A DNA stretch of 64,000 bases from Paralithodes platypus (GCA_032716605.1 CM064545.1:5973963-6037962); one strand, 5' to 3'; shown: positions 31,834 to 43,009, numbered from the stretch's first letter. Numbers and translations: made by a program. Notes: generated by a model from the letters alone, not told the origin.

Positions 31834-33981
31834 TGTGACGCTTCTACATAGTAACCACGTGCGGGAATGCGCGCGCGTCGGCTGCCCAGCCGTTTAGAAA
31901 CCGGCTGGTGGTAGCCGGCCGGTAGGCTTTCCCTTAGTATATATCCTACGACAATGTAACTAATGTCTGGGATATTCTTATGTTGTTTCACAGCTTGAAG
32001 CTGCCCTTATTCTTAACCAACGCATCTTAGTATATTTTATTCTCGATAGTTGATTGTTTCATTATAATATATAAGATGTAAGTCTAGTGAGAGTGGCAGG
32101 AGACGAGCGGGAGAGAGAGACCGGCTTGGGGACGTTGCTTCGCGCGGAGAGTCCAGCTTGGGACGAGCCTGAAGCGTTGCCACATGCATTTGATTGCAAC
32201 GTTAGGCTTAGTTTCGACTCACGCACGGGGTAGAGGATTTTTAGAGGATTTTGACCAGGCAACAGTGTTGAGTGTTGCCAAGTCTGGGATGTATTCTGCA
32301 TGCCTAGGGTGGGGTCCAGACAGATTCAAGACTCAGAGCTCACCTCATTGTCATACCCTTCGGACCCCCTTGATATCTATCCCTCTCAACCCCACTTAGA
32401 AACGTTCTCTCTTACTTTGTATACCTTCTTTCCACTACTTCACCAATCTATTTAATTATCCCATCCCCTTGATAGACCTTATATCTATTATTGTATTAAC
32501 GACGAGCTCTCAGATAACTAGATAGGATTTGGGCCTTATGCAGAGATGTAATTGTTAATGAGACCTAGGAAGCTTTTTTGTTGTCTCATATTTGGTGGTT
32601 TCATGCTTGCTAGTGTGTTCTTGTGTCAGGTTAGCAGGGGCTAGACCGGAGGGGAGGCTTTTTGCGATCCTTTAAGTAAAGTCTGCTGGTGCGAGTCCCA
32701 TGGACCCGCACGACTTTACTAGGACCGTGGGAGTCTGGGGCATGGAGGGTCGCCAGGAGAGATCAGATACTTGCGATCTGAGTCTCTCAAGAGAGCACCC
32801 TTTCAATTAGAGTAATTTGATGACCCGCAGTTTACTAGGATACCCTGGGAGTCTTTTCTTGTCTGTGTCCCTGTGTGTCTAGCGTTGTGTTGTGTGAGGG
32901 CCATTGCCTAGTCCACTCAGCACAGCGCTAGCACGTCTTGCTTTTGATTTAGGGTCGCCAGGAGAGAATCAGATACTTGCGATCTGAGTCTCTCAAGAGA
33001 GCACCCTTTCAATTAGAGTAATTTGGCGCACAGACCTGGGAACGTCCCTAGGCTAGAGCAGACTTACAATCTACAAATGTTTAAATCCAGTTGTTACAAA
33101 CATTTTATGAATGGAGGATGCCTTTAGGCACATGGACCTTTTTGTTTTATCTGTGTTTTTCCTTCCTCCGTTCATTGTCTCTTAAAAAAAAAAAAAAAAA
33201 AATGGCTCAGCCCGGGTATCCGAAGCCTATATCCTTCCGGCGCCACCTGGCAGATTAACAGCTAGGGGTTTATTATCTCTGTATGCTTGTTATTGTGCCA
33301 CAGTTTACCGTTTTTGTGAGCATTGTGAGTCAGGGTGTGGCTTAGAGACTCTGTCCGAGCAGGCTTGCCTGACTAAGAGTGAGAAGTACACCTGTATGTG
33401 GTTATGTTACGAGTTGCTACCTTTATATAATTATACCTATGCCATTATACACTGTAGGTCCATCACTAGTATTTATTCCTGCTTATGAGTTAAGAGTTCT
33501 CTAAATCCGTAACGTACTTTCTTTGCTAAGCATCAGATCCTACAGTAGCCGCATGCAGTTTAGAAACCTGCATCTTGTCTACCTGTACGATGTTTTGAGG
33601 ACTGTTTGCTTTCACCTTCTTTCACGCAGGGGTGATTAGTTGTATTAATTAACGTAACGTTAAATGTACTTTCTTCTAGTTTGTTATAAAATTGTTTCTG
33701 CAATTTAATTCCGTTATCTATCTTTTCCTTGAAGCTTTAGGTCAACTTAATTGTGTGATCTTTTATATAGCCTGCTTGACTATCAGCAGTCTATAGTTCG
33801 TGCACCCTGTAACCGAGTCATAGGATACCTCGTTGTCCAGGCAGGACTCTTGACGGTTTAGGGTGGTTTGTTGCCTGGGTTTATAGATAAGGGTTGGATC
33901 TAGCGTATTCCGTTGTTGCTTGTTGCCGCATACCTAGTCCAATAGAAAGAGCCCAGTGTTTATATATCCCAGAACGTAACA
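31834..33981 (+). repeat. Gypsy 5' LTR (2148 bp, with two extra insertions)
   Basis: Aligns to the 3' LTR from end to end. It is 248 bp longer because of a second copy of an approximately 80-bp block (GGTCGCCAGGAGAG to AATTAGAGTAATTTG, at 32744-32822 and 32953-33026) with adjoining bases, and a 141-bp LINE-A 3' end at 33062-33202. The primer binding site follows at 33984. Confidence 0.9.
33062..33202 (+). mobile_element. 5'-truncated LINE-A 3' end in the Gypsy LTR
   Basis: Starts ACTTACAATCTACAAATG, matches 6234-6374 with about three differences, and ends with 19 A. The 3' LTR lacks it at the corresponding point (GAGCAGGTGGCTCAG), giving the empty site; at most a single base was lost and no clear target duplication formed. 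It is younger than the Gypsy insertion. Confidence 0.92.
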
Positions 33982-33983
33982 AA

Positions 33984-33996
33984 TGGCGACCTTGCG
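33984..33996 (+). promoter_or_regulatory. Gypsy primer binding site
   Basis: TGGCGACCTTGCG starts 2 nt after the 5' LTR. It begins TGG, complementary to a tRNA CCA end, the usual minus-strand primer position. I cannot name the tRNA. Confidence 0.65.
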
Positions 33997-34195
33997 TAGG
34001 ATTTACTGAACAGAGGAATATAGTGGTCATTTGTTTTGAGATTCCTTATGATTAGAGGAATACAGTGGACATAGAGTTTTTTTTTTGGAGCAACCAATAT
34101 AACACATTAAAGATTTAAATAACATTAGTATATACATACATGCATAGGAGATAAAGCACATTCTATAACCGTGAGAATTACTGCAGTACACAAAC

Positions 34196-35773
34196 ATGTC
34201 TAATACATCAGAACACAGTGATGGGTCAGGTCACGATACGGGCTCGGAGGGAGAAAGACCTGCGGAGTGGCTAGTCGATAGCGAAGAGGGTGCTAGAAGA
34301 TTTTTAGAGGTGCCCCTTACCGCTGCCAGGGTGTTGAAGCTAAATAAGGATGGCTTAAATTGTGTGGCAGGTCTTCAGGGTCACCAGGGTTTAAGTGGCA
34401 TGAGGAAAGATCAGCTGAGGACTTTGATATTGGGTTTAGAAGGGAGAGACCTGGGTGGAGAGGCGACTGGGGGCCCCGGTCCCCAGCCCCCCCTCCACTC
34501 TACCCCCATGTCAAACGTCAGGGTGCCTGAATTTAGTACATACCCCCATGTTGATGGTCAATGGCAGCGTGGAATTCAATCACAGGGACCCTCTCCATTA
34601 AATGCACCTTCCCCTCCTCAAGGGTTGACTCCAGATTTGTTGTTTCGGCTTGAGATGGCCAAGGATGAGGTTGCTAGAGCTCAGGTTGAGGCTGCTAGAG
34701 CTCAGGCTGAGGCTGCAGAGAGAACAGCTATACGAGAGGCTAAACTGCAGGCAGAGTCTACTAGGTATCGGGCTGACAGGGAGCTGGAGAGATCTCGAGT
34801 GGAGGTAACAGGGCGAAATATTGGGGGAGGTAACAGACATCGGGACCAATCATTGTCGCACCTGCTTAAACTAGTTCCAGTGTTCGATGAATTAGGTGTG
34901 GCTGAGTTTTTTATGCGATTTGAGAAGAAGTGTCAGGAACACCAGTGGCCTCAGGAAAAGTGGGCAGCATTAGTTTCATCAAGACTCCTAGGAAAGGGGC
35001 TAAAAGCGTATGATGCACTACCTTTAGAGTCCTGTGTAGTTTATGATGAGCTAAAGAAGGCTGTGCTACGGGCCTATGAGTTACAACCGGAAACTTACCG
35101 CTTGAAGTTTCGGGGTGTTACTAAGGGCAAGGATAGTACCTTCCTAGAACACGCCCGGGACTTGTCTGATGCACTACGACATTGGCTGCGTTCTGAGAGG
35201 GCTGCTACTTTTGAGGAGTTGAGTGAGCTGGTTCTCTTGGAGCAGTTCTTTAAGTGCACAGGCAGGGACTTAACATTAAATATAAAGGAAAAAAATCCTC
35301 GAACTCTCCAGGAGGCAGCAGAAATGGCTGACCTCCGACTGTCATTAATTCGAGGGTGCGGAGCAGCAGCTAGGAGTGAGTCGGGTGCAAAGGATCGTAC
35401 CCCTCCCCCTCCCAAGAATTTTGATACACATAAATACACAAAACCATCTAGCACTGACAATAAAACTGAACATAAACAAAATACCGTCCCGTATAAGAAG
35501 TCTAATGGTACCTCCCACTCCCAAGGGAAACCAAAGAGTAAAGAGTGCTTTGCATGTCACAAGGAGGGTCACTTTGCAAATGCTTGTCCGAACAAGCCAC
35601 CAAACAAGGTAGTGTCATTGGCCCGCAGCATAGGGGTGTCGCCTATATCTTCTGAGTTTGCCAAGGGTAGTTCGTCAGAGGGTGGGACACAGCCTGTGTT
35701 CAAGAGTCCGGAAGGCTCGAACCCTGTCCGCGACGTCTTTGGGGGTCATAGAGGGCATGGTTTTGTGAGGTGA
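34196..35773 (+). CDS. Gypsy gag, 525 aa, CCHC zinc knuckle
   Basis: Structural polyprotein that would form the virus-like particle and bind element RNA. An N-terminal helical region is followed by a Pro-rich segment, then a strongly charged Ala/Glu/Arg coiled coil (about residues 155-200), then a capsid-like region containing FDELGVAEFFMRFEKKCQ and WPQEKWAALVSSRLLGKG. The nucleocapsid end has one knuckle, CFACHKEGHFANAC (C-x2-C-x4-H-x4-C), at about residues 448-461. It ends in TGA at 35771-35773, and the protease continues in the same frame beyond it. Confidence 0.88.
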   Translation: MSNTSEHSDGSGHDTGSEGERPAEWLVDSEEGARRFLEVPLTAARVLKLNKDGLNCVAGLQGHQGLSGMRKDQLRTLILGLEGRDLGGEATGGPGPQPPLHSTPMSNVRVPEFSTYPHVDGQWQRGIQSQGPSPLNAPSPPQGLTPDLLFRLEMAKDEVARAQVEAARAQAEAAERTAIREAKLQAESTRYRADRELERSRVEVTGRNIGGGNRHRDQSLSHLLKLVPVFDELGVAEFFMRFEKKCQEHQWPQEKWAALVSSRLLGKGLKAYDALPLESCVVYDELKKAVLRAYELQPETYRLKFRGVTKGKDSTFLEHARDLSDALRHWLRSERAATFEELSELVLLEQFFKCTGRDLTLNIKEKNPRTLQEAAEMADLRLSLIRGCGAAARSESGAKDRTPPPPKNFDTHKYTKPSSTDNKTEHKQNTVPYKKSNGTSHSQGKPKSKECFACHKEGHFANACPNKPPNKVVSLARSIGVSPISSEFAKGSSSEGGTQPVFKSPEGSNPVRDVFGGHRGHGFVR

Positions 35774-36553
35774 GCTGGCGAAAGGCGAGGAGTTAAGCTA
35801 TTGCGTGATATGGGGGCTTCTCAGACCTTGTTAAAGAACTTTACTGGTAGACCGATTAACGCTGCTCGGGTGGTGGTGGTTCAGGGGATCAATGCTACGA
35901 AGTCCTACCCGCTGGTGCGGATGGAGCTGGAGGTGGGTGGTGTGGCGAAGGAGCTGGATGTAGGAATTGTAGAGAACTTGCCTGTTGGGGGCGTCGACCT
36001 CCTCCTCGGCAACGACTTTGCGGTGCCTGCTTCTAAGGTTTCACCCTTGGTCGTTGCCGAGAAGGCGGCCGACGTTAGTAGGGAGGAACAGGAGTGGGTT
36101 GAGAATTGTAGCGTACAAACCATGGCGTGTGTTGTGACGCGTTCTCAGACATCCGGAGCCTTGCAGCCACCACCTCAGTCTATCATACCGCGGAGGAAAG
36201 GTCACAAGAAAACGGGAAGTGTTGGTCAATTGGAGAGTTTTGAGCCGGCAGTTTTTCTTGGTGGCTCATTATTGGCACCTATGTTAGAGTCTGGAGAGGC
36301 CCCGGGGCCTGTCACCGCTAGTGCAGGTGCAGGGCAGGAAGAGACTCTGCGACAGCATCGTTATGCGCAGCGTGAGGAAAGGATGGCTCAGCAGGACATT
36401 GGAGGTGGAAATAAATTATTTAAGATGAACTTCGATAATCTCGCACCTGCTGATATATGTTCCTTGCAGCTGGAAGATCCTGAAGTCAGGGCGTGTGGTA
36501 ATGGTGCTGTCGAACTGGAGAGCGATGGGGATGCACACTGCGCAGCCTGGTGA
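35774..36553 (+). pseudogene. Gypsy protease and linker
   Basis: Same frame as gag, separated only by the TGA at 35771. The aspartic protease would cut the polyprotein. The active-site triplet, normally DTG, reads DMG at 35807-35815 (GAT ATG GGG), a change explainable by one C-to-T step from ACG. The second conserved block DLLLGNDFA is present (about 35997-36023). A variable linker follows to about 36450, then ICSLQLEDPEVR, a motif usually found just before integrase. The frame ends at 36553, overlapping the integrase frame. Confidence 0.8.
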
Positions 36554-38006
36554 TTTTTTCTTGTCCGAGGGGATCTTGTATCGGAGACATGAGGATCCCA
36601 AGAAAAAGTGGGATGGCGGGTCAGGATTAGTGGACCAGTTAGTAGTACCGAGGGTGTGCCGTGAGAGCTTATTGAGATTAGCTCATGATGTGCCTTTGGC
36701 AGGGCACCTGGGGGCACGTAAGACGGAGGCAGCTCTGAGCAAGCTTTTCTGGTGGCCTGGGTTAAAAGCGAGTGTCGTGTCATGGGTGTCACAGTTTCAC
36801 ACTTGTCAAGTTGTTGGGAAACCCAATCAGGTCATCCCAAGAGCCCCGTTACAACCCATCCCTGTCATTGGGCCGCCCTTCAGCAAAGTAGTTATCGATA
36901 TGGTTGGCCCATTGCCCCCCACTAGTGCCGGCAATAAATTTTTACTAACTGTAATGGATGTAGCAACACGGTATCCAGATGCTTACCCCATGCGCAACGG
37001 GATGGCTAAGACTGTTGTCAAAAACCTACTTGTCTATTTCTCTCGTTATGGCTACCCTCAGGAGATCCAGTCTGATCAGGGATCCAATTTTACTTCTGCT
37101 CTGTTTAAGCAGACCATGCAGCAACATGGGATAGTGTCTGAGGTGTCATCTGCCTACCATCCCGAGAGTCAGGGAGTTCTGGAAAGGTGGCACTCGACTC
37201 TCAAGAGTATGTTGTGGTGTTATTGCATGGAAAATGGGAAGGACTGGGATCTAGGTCTCCCATACGTTTTATTTGCTGCGAGAGAAGTACCTGGGGAGAG
37301 CTTGGGATTTAGCCCGAACGAGTTGGTTTTTGGACACAGGGTCAGGGGGCCCCTCCACATAGTCAAGGAGATCTGGGAGGGAGTCACAAAGCCATGCTCG
37401 CTTCTAAAGTATGTTGTTGAAAGCCGTGAGAGAATGCTAAAGAGCCTGGAGGTAGCAGGTCGGAACCTTAAGAGTTCACAAGCTCAGATGAAGGACAGAT
37501 ACGACCAGAAGGTGAAGCTGAGGGAGTTTGAAGTAGATCAGGAGGTACTGATACTACTGCCTTTGGTGGGACACCCCTTGTCTGCCAAGTATTCTGGTCC
37601 GTATCGGGTTGTAAGGAAGGTTTCTGATCTCGACTATTTAGTAGCTACTCCTGATCGTAAGAAAAAGAACCAACTTTGCCATGTAAATCTGATGAAAGAG
37701 TATGTGAGGCGCCCCTCCGAGCCTCTCACTGTCCCGGTGTTGATCTGCAGTGATCGTGGTGGAGAAGGAGGAAGGGACAGTCAAGCTGCGGGGGAGGATA
37801 ATTGGGATTGTCATGTTTCCGCGGATCAGTGGGCGGGGAATTCTAGACAAGTGGCTCACGAGTTGATATTGCACCTGCCTGAGCAACAGCGTGTAGCTAG
37901 CTGTGCAGCACTTGTTTTATTGAAACCCAGCTGTTTTCGCGGAGCATCCTGGCCTCACTACTCAAGCGGTGCACGATGTCGATGTTGGGGACCACCCGCC
38001 CTTTAA
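36495..38006 (+). CDS. Gypsy integrase (placed before RT), 503-codon frame
   Basis: Would insert element DNA into the host chromosome. The zinc-binding domain shows LAHDVPLAGHLG for the two His but QFHTCQ where a CxxC pair is expected, so the first Cys reads Phe. The core has Asp135 (VVIDMVGPL), Asp194 (QSDQGSNF) and Glu230 (GVLERWHSTLK), spaced D-58-D-35-E. The C-terminal domain is recognisable by YDQKVKLREFEVDQEVLIL and KYSGPYRVVRK. True integrase begins near 36550 (GDFFLSEGILYRR); the first residues are a frame overlap. Past about 37920 the frame is out of register with RT. Confidence 0.87.
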   Translation: MVMVLSNWRAMGMHTAQPGDFFLSEGILYRRHEDPKKKWDGGSGLVDQLVVPRVCRESLLRLAHDVPLAGHLGARKTEAALSKLFWWPGLKASVVSWVSQFHTCQVVGKPNQVIPRAPLQPIPVIGPPFSKVVIDMVGPLPPTSAGNKFLLTVMDVATRYPDAYPMRNGMAKTVVKNLLVYFSRYGYPQEIQSDQGSNFTSALFKQTMQQHGIVSEVSSAYHPESQGVLERWHSTLKSMLWCYCMENGKDWDLGLPYVLFAAREVPGESLGFSPNELVFGHRVRGPLHIVKEIWEGVTKPCSLLKYVVESRERMLKSLEVAGRNLKSSQAQMKDRYDQKVKLREFEVDQEVLILLPLVGHPLSAKYSGPYRVVRKVSDLDYLVATPDRKKKNQLCHVNLMKEYVRRPSEPLTVPVLICSDRGGEGGRDSQAAGEDNWDCHVSADQWAGNSRQVAHELILHLPEQQRVASCAALVLLKPSCFRGASWPHYSSGARCRCWGPPAL

Positions 38007-38517
38007 ATCAGTGCCATACCGTGTTCCCCCTATTAAATTACCAGCACTTAGGGAAGAGCTGGATTATATGCTGAAACGTGGCCTGATTTCTGAGGGTGTA
38101 GTAAGGTGGACTTCCCCAGTCACACTGCAGCCCAAACCAGATGGCAAGGTGCGGTTTTGTATAGATTTCCGCAGGTTGAATGGTTTAACCCCCACAAATG
38201 CCTACCCTCTCCCTCGCGTGGACGACAGTGTGGATAAGATAGGAAAAGCCAAGTTCCTCACTAAGATAGACCTTGTTAAGGGTTATTGGCAAGTGCCCTT
38301 GTCTGAGCGAGCTCGAGAGGTGTGTGGGTTTGTGGTGGACGGTGCCACATATCGTTGCCATGTTATGCCATACGGGCTGAAAAATGCCCCTGCAACGTTT
38401 CAGAAATTAATGAACGACATTGTAGCCGACATTCCCAACTGTACGGTGTACCTAGATGATGTCATAATATACGACGATGATTTTAACAGTCACTGTGCTC
38501 ACATCGGACAGCTTTAA
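37924..38517 (+). pseudogene. Gypsy reverse transcriptase, N-terminal two thirds
   Basis: The frame opens after TGA at 37921-37923. Blocks: EHPGLTTQAVHDV, MLKRGLISEG, TLQPKPDGKVRFCIDFRRLN, AKFLTKIDLVKGYWQVPL, MPYGLKNAPATFQKLM and the catalytic YLDD at 38449-38460. All three catalytic Asp are kept. A small indel near 38490-38510 throws the frame out after IYDDDF. No start codon is expected, because RT would be made as part of a polyprotein. Confidence 0.87.
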
Positions 38518-39262
38518 TAAACTGAATGAAGCAGGTTTGGTAATAAACCTGGGTAAGTGCGATTTTGTCAAAGCCACAGTTTTGTACCTGGGATTCGAGG
38601 TGGGGATGGGTCAGGTGTGCCCTCCACAGACAAAGATCAAAGCCATCGATCAGTTTCCCCAGCCTACGACTAAGAAACAAATCATGCAGTTTCTAGGTAT
38701 GATAGGCTATTATCGTCGCTTCATCAAAGGCTATTCGACTGTACTTGCACCTTTAACTGACTTATTATCTAAGGACAAGAAGTTCCGGTGGGTTCCTGAG
38801 TGTGCAGAGGCGTTTTCCTTGGTGAAACACCTGTTATGTACCCACCCCATACTCAGGGCCCCGGACTTCAGCAGACCTTTTCAGCTGGCGACTGATGCCA
38901 GTGGCGTAGGGGCTGGGGCTGTCTTGTTACAGACAGATGATGAAGGTATCGAACATCCAGTGAGTTTTTACAGTAAAAAATTCAATAGTGCACAAACGAA
39001 TTACTCTGTAATTGAAAAAGAACTCCTGGCGATAGTGCTGTCGCTCAGGCACTTCGATGTATATGTTCCTGCTTTCGGACCAGTCGTAGTGGTTTATACC
39101 GATCATCACCCTCTGAAATTCTTGAATCAGTTTCATAACCGGAACATGAGGCTTACCAGGTGGTCACTCATGCTTCAGGAGTATAATCTGGACATACGCC
39201 ATATTGCCGGTTCTGATAACGTGATAGCGGATTGTCTTTCAAGGTTGGATGATGTTGGTTAG
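38477..39262 (+). pseudogene. Gypsy RT thumb and RNase H
   Basis: Continues RT in a new frame: FNKLNEAGLVINLGKCDF, GMIGYYRRFIKGYS. RNase H follows with FQLATDASGVGAGAVLLQ (first Asp), YSVIEKELLAIV (Glu), VYTDHHPLKFL (Asp) and a last Asp in SDNVIADCLSRL. It ends at a TAG at 39260-39262. No integrase follows; only about 330 bp of non-coding sequence with an A-rich tract precede the 3' LTR. Confidence 0.87.
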
Positions 39263-39579
39263 ACTGCCACAGGATTGAGGGTTGAGTGTGGAGGAAAATA
39301 GGCTGTCGCTGTAGTTCAGCCGAAAAAAAAAAAATAAAAAAGCAAAAACCTTATAAAAACTCTTAATTTTTTATAACGTGTAGAATTTTGTATAAGATGT
39401 TGTAGCAGTATCTAAGTTGAATGTTTTCGCTTATTGTCGCTGAGTTAGTTGAACTTGCTCGGTGGAGCGCAACAGTCTTTATTTTTGTTTTCTATATATA
39501 GTGCCTTGTGTCGCAACAGTGTGTGGTACTATGAGAAGCTTTCTGTTAGATATGAAGAACTTAGTCAAGGGTCTTATAT

Positions 39580-39590
39580 CTTAGGGGAGG
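39580..39590 (+). promoter_or_regulatory. Gypsy polypurine tract
   Basis: TTAGGGGAGG immediately before the 3' LTR start at 39591: the plus-strand primer site for reverse transcription. Confidence 0.7.
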
Positions 39591-41490
39591 TGTGACGCTT
39601 CTGCATAGTAACCACGTGCGGGCATGTGTGCGCGTCGGCTGCCCTGCCGTTTAGAAACCGGCTGGTGGTAGCCGGCCAGCAGGCTTTCCCTTAGTATATA
39701 TCCTACGACAATGTAACTAATGTCTGGGATATTCTTATGTTGTTTCACAGCTTGAAGCTGCCCTTATTCTTAACCAACGCATCTTAGTATATTTTATTCT
39801 CGATAGTTGATTGTTTCATTATAATATATAAGATGTAAGTCTAGTGAGAGTGGGAGGAGACGAGTGGGAGAGAGAGACAAGCATGGGGACGTTGCTTTGC
39901 ACGGAGAGTCCAGCTTGGGACGAGCCTGAAGCGTTGCCACATGCATTTGATTGCAACGTTAGGCTTAGTTTCGACTCATGCACGGGGTGGAGGATTTTGG
40001 CCAGGCAACAGTGTTGAGTGTTGCCAAGTCTGGGATGTATTCTGCATGCCTAGGGTGGGGTCCAGACAGATTCAAGACTCAGAGCTCACCTCATTGTCGT
40101 ACCCTTCGGACCCCCTTGATATCTATCCCTCTCAACTCCACTTAGAAACGTTCTCTCTTATTTTGTATACCTTTTTTCCACTATTTCACCAATCTATTTA
40201 ATTATCCCATCCCCTTGATAGACCTTATATCTATTATTGTATTAACGACGAGCTCTCAGATAACTAGATAGGATTTGGGCCTTATGCAGAGATTTAATTG
40301 TTAATGAGACCTAGGAAGCTTTTTTGTTGTCTCATATTTGGTGGTTTCATGCTTGCTAGTGTGTTCTTGTGTCAGGTTAGCAGGGGCTAAATCGGAGGGG
40401 AGGCTTTTTGCGATCCTTTAAGTAAAGTCTGCTGGTGCGAGTCCCGTGGACCCGCACGACTTTACTAGGATACCAGTGGGAGTCTGGGGGCATTTTCTTG
40501 TCTGTGTCCCTGTGTGTCTAGCGTTGTGTTGTCTGAGGGCCATTGCCTAGTCCACTTAGCACTGCGCTAGCACGTCTTGCTTTTGTTTTAGGGTCGCCAG
40601 GAGAGAGTCAGATACTTGCGATCTGAGTCTCTCAAGAGGGCGCCCTTTCAATTAGAGTAATTTGGCGCACAGACCTGGGAACGTCCCTAGGCTAGAGCAG
40701 GTGGCTCAGCCCGGGTATTCGAAGCCTATATCCTTCCGGGAAGACCTCTGCCACCTGGCAGATTAACAGCTAGGGGTTTATTATCTCTGTATGCTTGTTA
40801 TTGTGCCACAGTTTACCATTTTTGTGAGCATTGTGAGTCAGGGTGTGGCTTAGAGACTCTGTCCGAGCAGGCTTGCCTGACTAAGAGTGAGAAGCACACC
40901 TGTATGTGGTTATGTTGCGAGTTGCTACCTTTATTTAATTATACCTATGCCATTATACACTGTAGGTCCTATCACTAGTATTTATTCCTGCTTATGAGTT
41001 AAGAGTTCTCTAAATCCGTAACGTACTTTCTTTGCTAAGCATCAGATCCTACAGTAGCCACATGCAGTTTAGAAACCCGCATCTTGTCTACCTGTACGAT
41101 GTTTTGAGGACTGTTTGCTTTCACCTTCTTTCACGCAGGGGTGATTAGTTGTATTAATTAACGTAACGTTAAATGTACTTTCTTCTAGTTTGTTATTAAA
41201 TTGTTTCTGCAATTTAATTCCGTTATCTATCTTTTCCTTGAAGCTTTAGGTCAACTTAATTGTGTGAGCTTTTATATAGCCTGCTTGCCTATCAGCAGTC
41301 TATAGTACGTGCACCCTGTAACTGAGTCATAGGATACCTCGTTGTCCAGGCAGGACTCTTGACGGTTTAGGGTGGTTTGTTACCTGGGTTTATAGATAAG
41401 GGTTGGATCTAGCGTTTTCCGTTGTTGCTTGTTGCCGCATACCTAGTCCAATAGAAAGAGCCCAGTGTTTATATATCCCAGGACGTAACA
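39591..41490 (+). repeat. Gypsy 3' LTR (1900 bp)
   Basis: Starts TGTGACGCTTC and ends GGACGTAACA. Lacks the two insertions found in the 5' LTR, so it shows the original LTR length. Followed by the AGTG target duplication and the RTE-like LINE. Confidence 0.92.
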
Positions 41491-42435
41491 AGTGGAGGGA
41501 GTGTAAGAAACTATTCTGGAAAGAGTTCAAGAAAGTTAGGGAGAGTAGCAAGGGAAGTAATAAAGGTGTGAAAGATAAGACAGTGCAAGTGCTGGCCGAG
41601 CAAGAGAGAGTCGAGAGATGGACGGAGCACTTCAACGAACTGTTGAACATAAGGAATGAAGCGCCAGCAAACATAGTTGGATAGTGTATGAGAGGGAGAA
41701 GAAAAGAAGTAGTGCAGGAGGAGGTGTGGATCAGTAGATCAGAGGTGTGTGATGACTTAAAAATTGTGAAAATGGGGAAAGTATCAGGAATAGATGGAGT
41801 GTGTGAGGAAATGCTGAGGTATGGTGGTGAGATAGTGATTGAATGGGTATGGAAATTGTGTAAGCTAACATGGGAGAAGGAAGCTGCACCTGATGACTAG
41901 AGGCAGGCATAATAGTCTCCCTGTATAAGGGTAAAGGGGAGAGATGAGTGTGTGGTAATCACCGAGGATATGTGTTTTAAGCGTTGTAAGGAAGATGTAC
42001 AGTAGGATAGTGATCGAGAGAGTGAGAGCGAGAATGAAAAATTGGGTAGGTGAGGAGCAGGGCGGATTTGGGAAGGGAAAAGGGTGTGTAGACCAGATTT
42101 TTGCCTTCAAATGTGTTGTGGAGAAATATCTGGAGATGGGACAAAAGTTTATGCTGCCTTTATGGAATTGGAGAAGGCCTATGACAGAGTTGATAGAGAA
42201 GGTCTGTGGAAAGTATTGAGTATATATAGAGTAGCTGGCAAGTTTCTGAAAGTGGTGAAGAGCATGTATGAGAGTGCAAAGGCAGCAGTAGGTGATAGTG
42301 AGTGGGAGTTGCAGGGTTTGGTAAATATGTTTGGAACAGTGTGAAAAACGGAATCTGAAGGTAAATGCGGGGAAGATTAAGATTATGGTCTTTGAACGGG
42401 GTGCAGTCACAGAGTGTGAGGTGAGGTTGAACGGT

Positions 42436-42982
42436 ATCCTGAATATTATTCCTAGGGGGTAGAGGAGAAACGGATATAAAGTAAATGTTTAGACCTGGAA
42501 AGATGAAATGGCCTAGGCTATAAATATGATACCGATCGGCGTTGGACTTACGTGTTAAATTGTATATGTAGGCTATCTGTGGTAGTCCCAGTAATATCTA
42601 CGTAGTACTTCTATTATTAAAGGAACTTAGCTGTGATGCAAAGAGTGTAGGTTAGGTGATGGACATGTCGATAGGCGAAGATCAGTGAAGTTCTGTTGTT
42701 ATGTGGCAGCAACTGGTGGTTTGTTGTGAGTGGGACGAAGTCTCTGTGTGATGTGTACTGAGATTCCCTTTTATCGTAACAAAATAAAATATATTTAAGG
42801 GTTCTATATCGTCCCCCGTGATTAAATAATAAGGGAAAATAAACTAAGATATAATTGGTGCAACCACAGTAATATTTATCCACAAAGATAAATAAAGTAA
42901 TGCGTATAAACAAAAAGGAACCAGCTGTCGTGAACCCGGGAAATTCAAACTACGGTATATATACCAGCTAGGATTCACGACA
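42436..42982 (-). repeat. BEL/Pao 3' LTR (547 bp)
   Basis: On the plus strand it starts ATCCTGAATATTATTCC and ends GGATTCACGACA. In element sense it is the 3' LTR. It matches 48898-49449 with scattered differences. Confidence 0.9.
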
Positions 42983-43009
42983 TACTCCACCACCAGTTAT
43001 ATACAAAGT

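Larger units (their letters stand above)
31830..41494 (+). mobile_element. Ty3/Gypsy retrotransposon with Gmr1-like pol order
   Basis: Complete LTR retrotransposon with target duplication AGTG at 31830-31833 and 41491-41494. LTRs start TGTGACGCTTC and end CGTAACA. The order inside is gag, protease, integrase, reverse transcriptase, RNase H. Integrase before RT is the Copia-like order; among Ty3/Gypsy elements it is known for the Gmr1 group. The frames are broken by one TGA and about three frameshifts, and the two LTRs differ at many positions, so it is old and inactive. It is inserted in the RTE-like LINE in the same orientation. Confidence 0.88.

Noticed and set aside
37638..37886. Short minus-strand frames in the Gypsy element
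   Set aside because: Shadows of integrase and RT coding on the plus strand.
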